From Candidatus Hydrogenedentota bacterium (GTDB lineage Bacteria > Hydrogenedentota > Hydrogenedentia > Hydrogenedentales > CAITNO01), in contig JAKLHG010000207.1 of the NCBI GenBank assembly GCA_022710255.1, positions 1 through 6,893 of the forward strand: a DNA stretch of 6,893 nt, read 5' to 3'. The notes beneath the pieces were generated by a model. It was not told the origin of the DNA, searched no databases, and worked only from the letters and a program-made list of their open reading frames with translations. Shown one piece after another: positions 5,619-6,893 of this stretch (the stretch's first letter is position 1; every line of letters begins with the position of its first letter). The position numbers and the translations under genes were made by a program.

Positions 5619-6758
5619 TTACACAGAGGCCCAACTTCCCGCGGCGGCACTTTTCAGCACCGTTTCGCAAATACGCTGGGTTTCAAGGGCGTCTTTGAAT
5701 GAGGGGGCACAGGGTTCCCCGGTTTCCAGGGACTTCATAAAGTCGGCGGCCTGGTGCACAAAAGAATGTTCATACCCGATCTGCAGACCCGGCACCCACC
5801 AGCGATCCATGTAGGGATGGTCGCCGCCATGGTCGGTTACATGAATGGAACGCCATCCTCGAACCGGCCCGGCATCGTTATGGTCAAACAGCTCCAACCG
5901 GTGCAGGTCGTGCAAATCCCATTTTAACGAGGCATGTTCGCCGTTAATCTCAAACGTAAACAGTGCCTTATGGCCACAGGCATAGCGCGTGGATTCAAAC
6001 AGGCCCAGAGAGCCGTTGTCAAAACGACACAAAAATGCGCAGGCATCATCAATGCCCACCGGCTGTACTTTTCCGGTTACCACGTGCATTCGTTCCTTGA
6101 CGAAGGTTTCCGTCATGGCAGTCACCGTTTTGATGCCGCCGTTCAACCAGACGGCCGTGTCGATGCAATGGGCCAGCAAATCGCCAGTAACACCGGACCC
6201 CGCTACCTTGGCGTCAAGCCGCCAGGTAGAGTCACCCCCCTGAGGAACACTCTTTGAGATGCACCAGTCCTGAAGGAAATTTGAACGGTAGTGATAGATA
6301 CGCCCCAGTTTGCCGGAATCAATGATTGCCTTCGCCAGAGAGACGGCAGGCATCCTTCGGTAATTGTACGAGATCATATTGGCGACACCGGCCTTTTCCA
6401 CTGCGGCAACCATTTCTTCGCCTTCGGCGCTATTCATGCACATTGGTTTTTCGCAAATAATCATTTTTCCCTGGGCCGCCGCCGCCACTGCAATGTCCCG
6501 GTGAAAGTTGTTTGGAACGCAGATTTCCACAACGTCAATATCCGAACGTTCAATAAGTTTGCGCCAATCCGTCTCGGTGGAAGCGTAGCCCCACTGTTCG
6601 GCAAAAGCCCCGACACAACCCGCATTGGAGTCGCAGACAGCCTGCAACACCGGCTTGAATTTAAGTTCGGGAAAAAAATTGGGAACCCGGTTATGGGCAT
6701 TTGAGTGCGCTCTCCCCATAAATCCGCAACCGATCAGTCCTATTCGAATTTTCGTCAT
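5619..6758 (-). CDS. Cytosolic Gfo/Idh/MocA dehydrogenase, levoglucosan-dehydrogenase-like
   Basis: 379 residues, no signal peptide, so cytoplasmic. The N-terminal Rossmann fold starts at once with IGLIGCGFMGRAHS (6-19), a full GxGxxG. Further motifs are EKP (103-105), YNYRRMPAV (131-139), FLQDW (161-165) and GDLLAHCID (192-200). The family catalytic set Lys104, Asp193 and His197 is intact. The C-terminal half is the alpha/beta substrate domain ending in IGYEHSFVHQAADF (327-340). Order and wording of these motifs resemble levoglucosan dehydrogenase of Pseudarthrobacter, which oxidises a sugar C3 hydroxyl with NAD; that comparison is from memory, and inositol or other hexose dehydrogenases remain possible. 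The start has AAAGGAA 7 nt upstream. It is the first gene of the block, 248 nt before the DUF1080 gene, so it may be transcribed with it or separately. Inferred role: redox step on a keto- or anhydro-sugar in the cytosol. Confidence 0.93.
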   Translation of the reverse strand: MTKIRIGLIGCGFMGRAHSNAHNRVPNFFPELKFKPVLQAVCDSNAGCVGAFAEQWGYASTETDWRKLIERSDIDVVEICVPNNFHRDIAVAAAAQGKMIICEKPMCMNSAEGEEMVAAVEKAGVANMISYNYRRMPAVSLAKAIIDSGKLGRIYHYRSNFLQDWCISKSVPQGGDSTWRLDAKVAGSGVTGDLLAHCIDTAVWLNGGIKTVTAMTETFVKERMHVVTGKVQPVGIDDACAFLCRFDNGSLGLFESTRYACGHKALFTFEINGEHASLKWDLHDLHRLELFDHNDAGPVRGWRSIHVTDHGGDHPYMDRWWVPGLQIGYEHSFVHQAADFMKSLETGEPCAPSFKDALETQRICETVLKSAAAGSWASV

Positions 6759-6893
6759 TGTTTCATTCCTTTCTTTTTGCGCTTATGCAACCAATGTGGG
6801 CTTTGCCCACCACCCAGTTTCACAAAGGGTAACATTTTAGCCAAATGGAGGCAATGTTCGCGTGTACCGTTAAATGCTTCTCCTCGTCATTGC
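6759..6893 (-). promoter_or_regulatory. Upstream region of the first gene, cut by the window edge
   Basis: AAAGGAA (6766-6772) is a strong ribosome-binding site 7 nt before the ATG. GTGGGC-TTT-GCCCAC (6796-6810) is a perfect 6-bp hairpin in the presumed leader; similar GTGGGCAAAGCCCAC palindromes occur as short interspersed repeats in many bacteria, so it may not be regulatory. TAAAAT on the minus strand (6834-6839) could serve as a -10 box, but there is no acceptable -35 at 16-18 nt. No gene end is visible before the right edge. Confidence 0.45.

Overview
The window looks like bacterial DNA from an environmental, probably uncultured lineage of the Planctomycetota / Hydrogenedentota / Lentisphaerota kind. 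Three things suggest this: a Tat-exported Gfo/Idh/MocA oxidoreductase with the C-terminal signature common in those phyla, a secreted HEAT-repeat protein ending in a DUF1080 (3-keto-disaccharide hydrolase) domain, and a long gene-free stretch full of degenerate interspersed repeats. This placement is inference from protein style; no marker gene is present.

Layout: positions 1-1234 hold no credible protein or RNA gene. They carry a mosaic of repeats: a GC-rich hairpin repeat at the left edge, a small (AATTnnn)4 heptad array, a 395-bp imperfect inverted repeat (409-803), and a cluster of four related ~18-bp arms in alternating orientation (900-1114). That cluster forms two long hairpins and is bracketed by two diverged copies of a ~28-bp palindromic direct repeat. 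At 1167-1194 a perfect GC-rich hairpin with a U-tract on the minus strand closes the gene block to its right.

Positions 1235-6758 hold three genes, all on the minus strand, so transcription runs right to left. The first is a cytosolic Gfo/Idh/MocA dehydrogenase (5619-6758) resembling levoglucosan dehydrogenase. After a 248-bp gap comes a large Sec-secreted HEAT - DUF3395-like - HEAT - DUF1080 protein (2536-5370). After 38 bp comes a Tat-exported Gfo/Idh/MocA protein (1235-2497), then the terminator. Each gene has a good Shine-Dalgarno sequence 7-8 nt before its chosen start.

Working model (inference): the cluster is a keto-sugar (C3-oxidation) glycoside-processing module. A Gfo/Idh/MocA enzyme oxidises a sugar hydroxyl to a ketone outside the cytoplasm, the DUF1080 domain cleaves the activated 3-keto-glycoside, and the cytosolic levoglucosan-dehydrogenase-like enzyme oxidises or reduces the imported product. 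Known biochemistry of the families supports the pairing, but substrate and reaction direction cannot be read from sequence.
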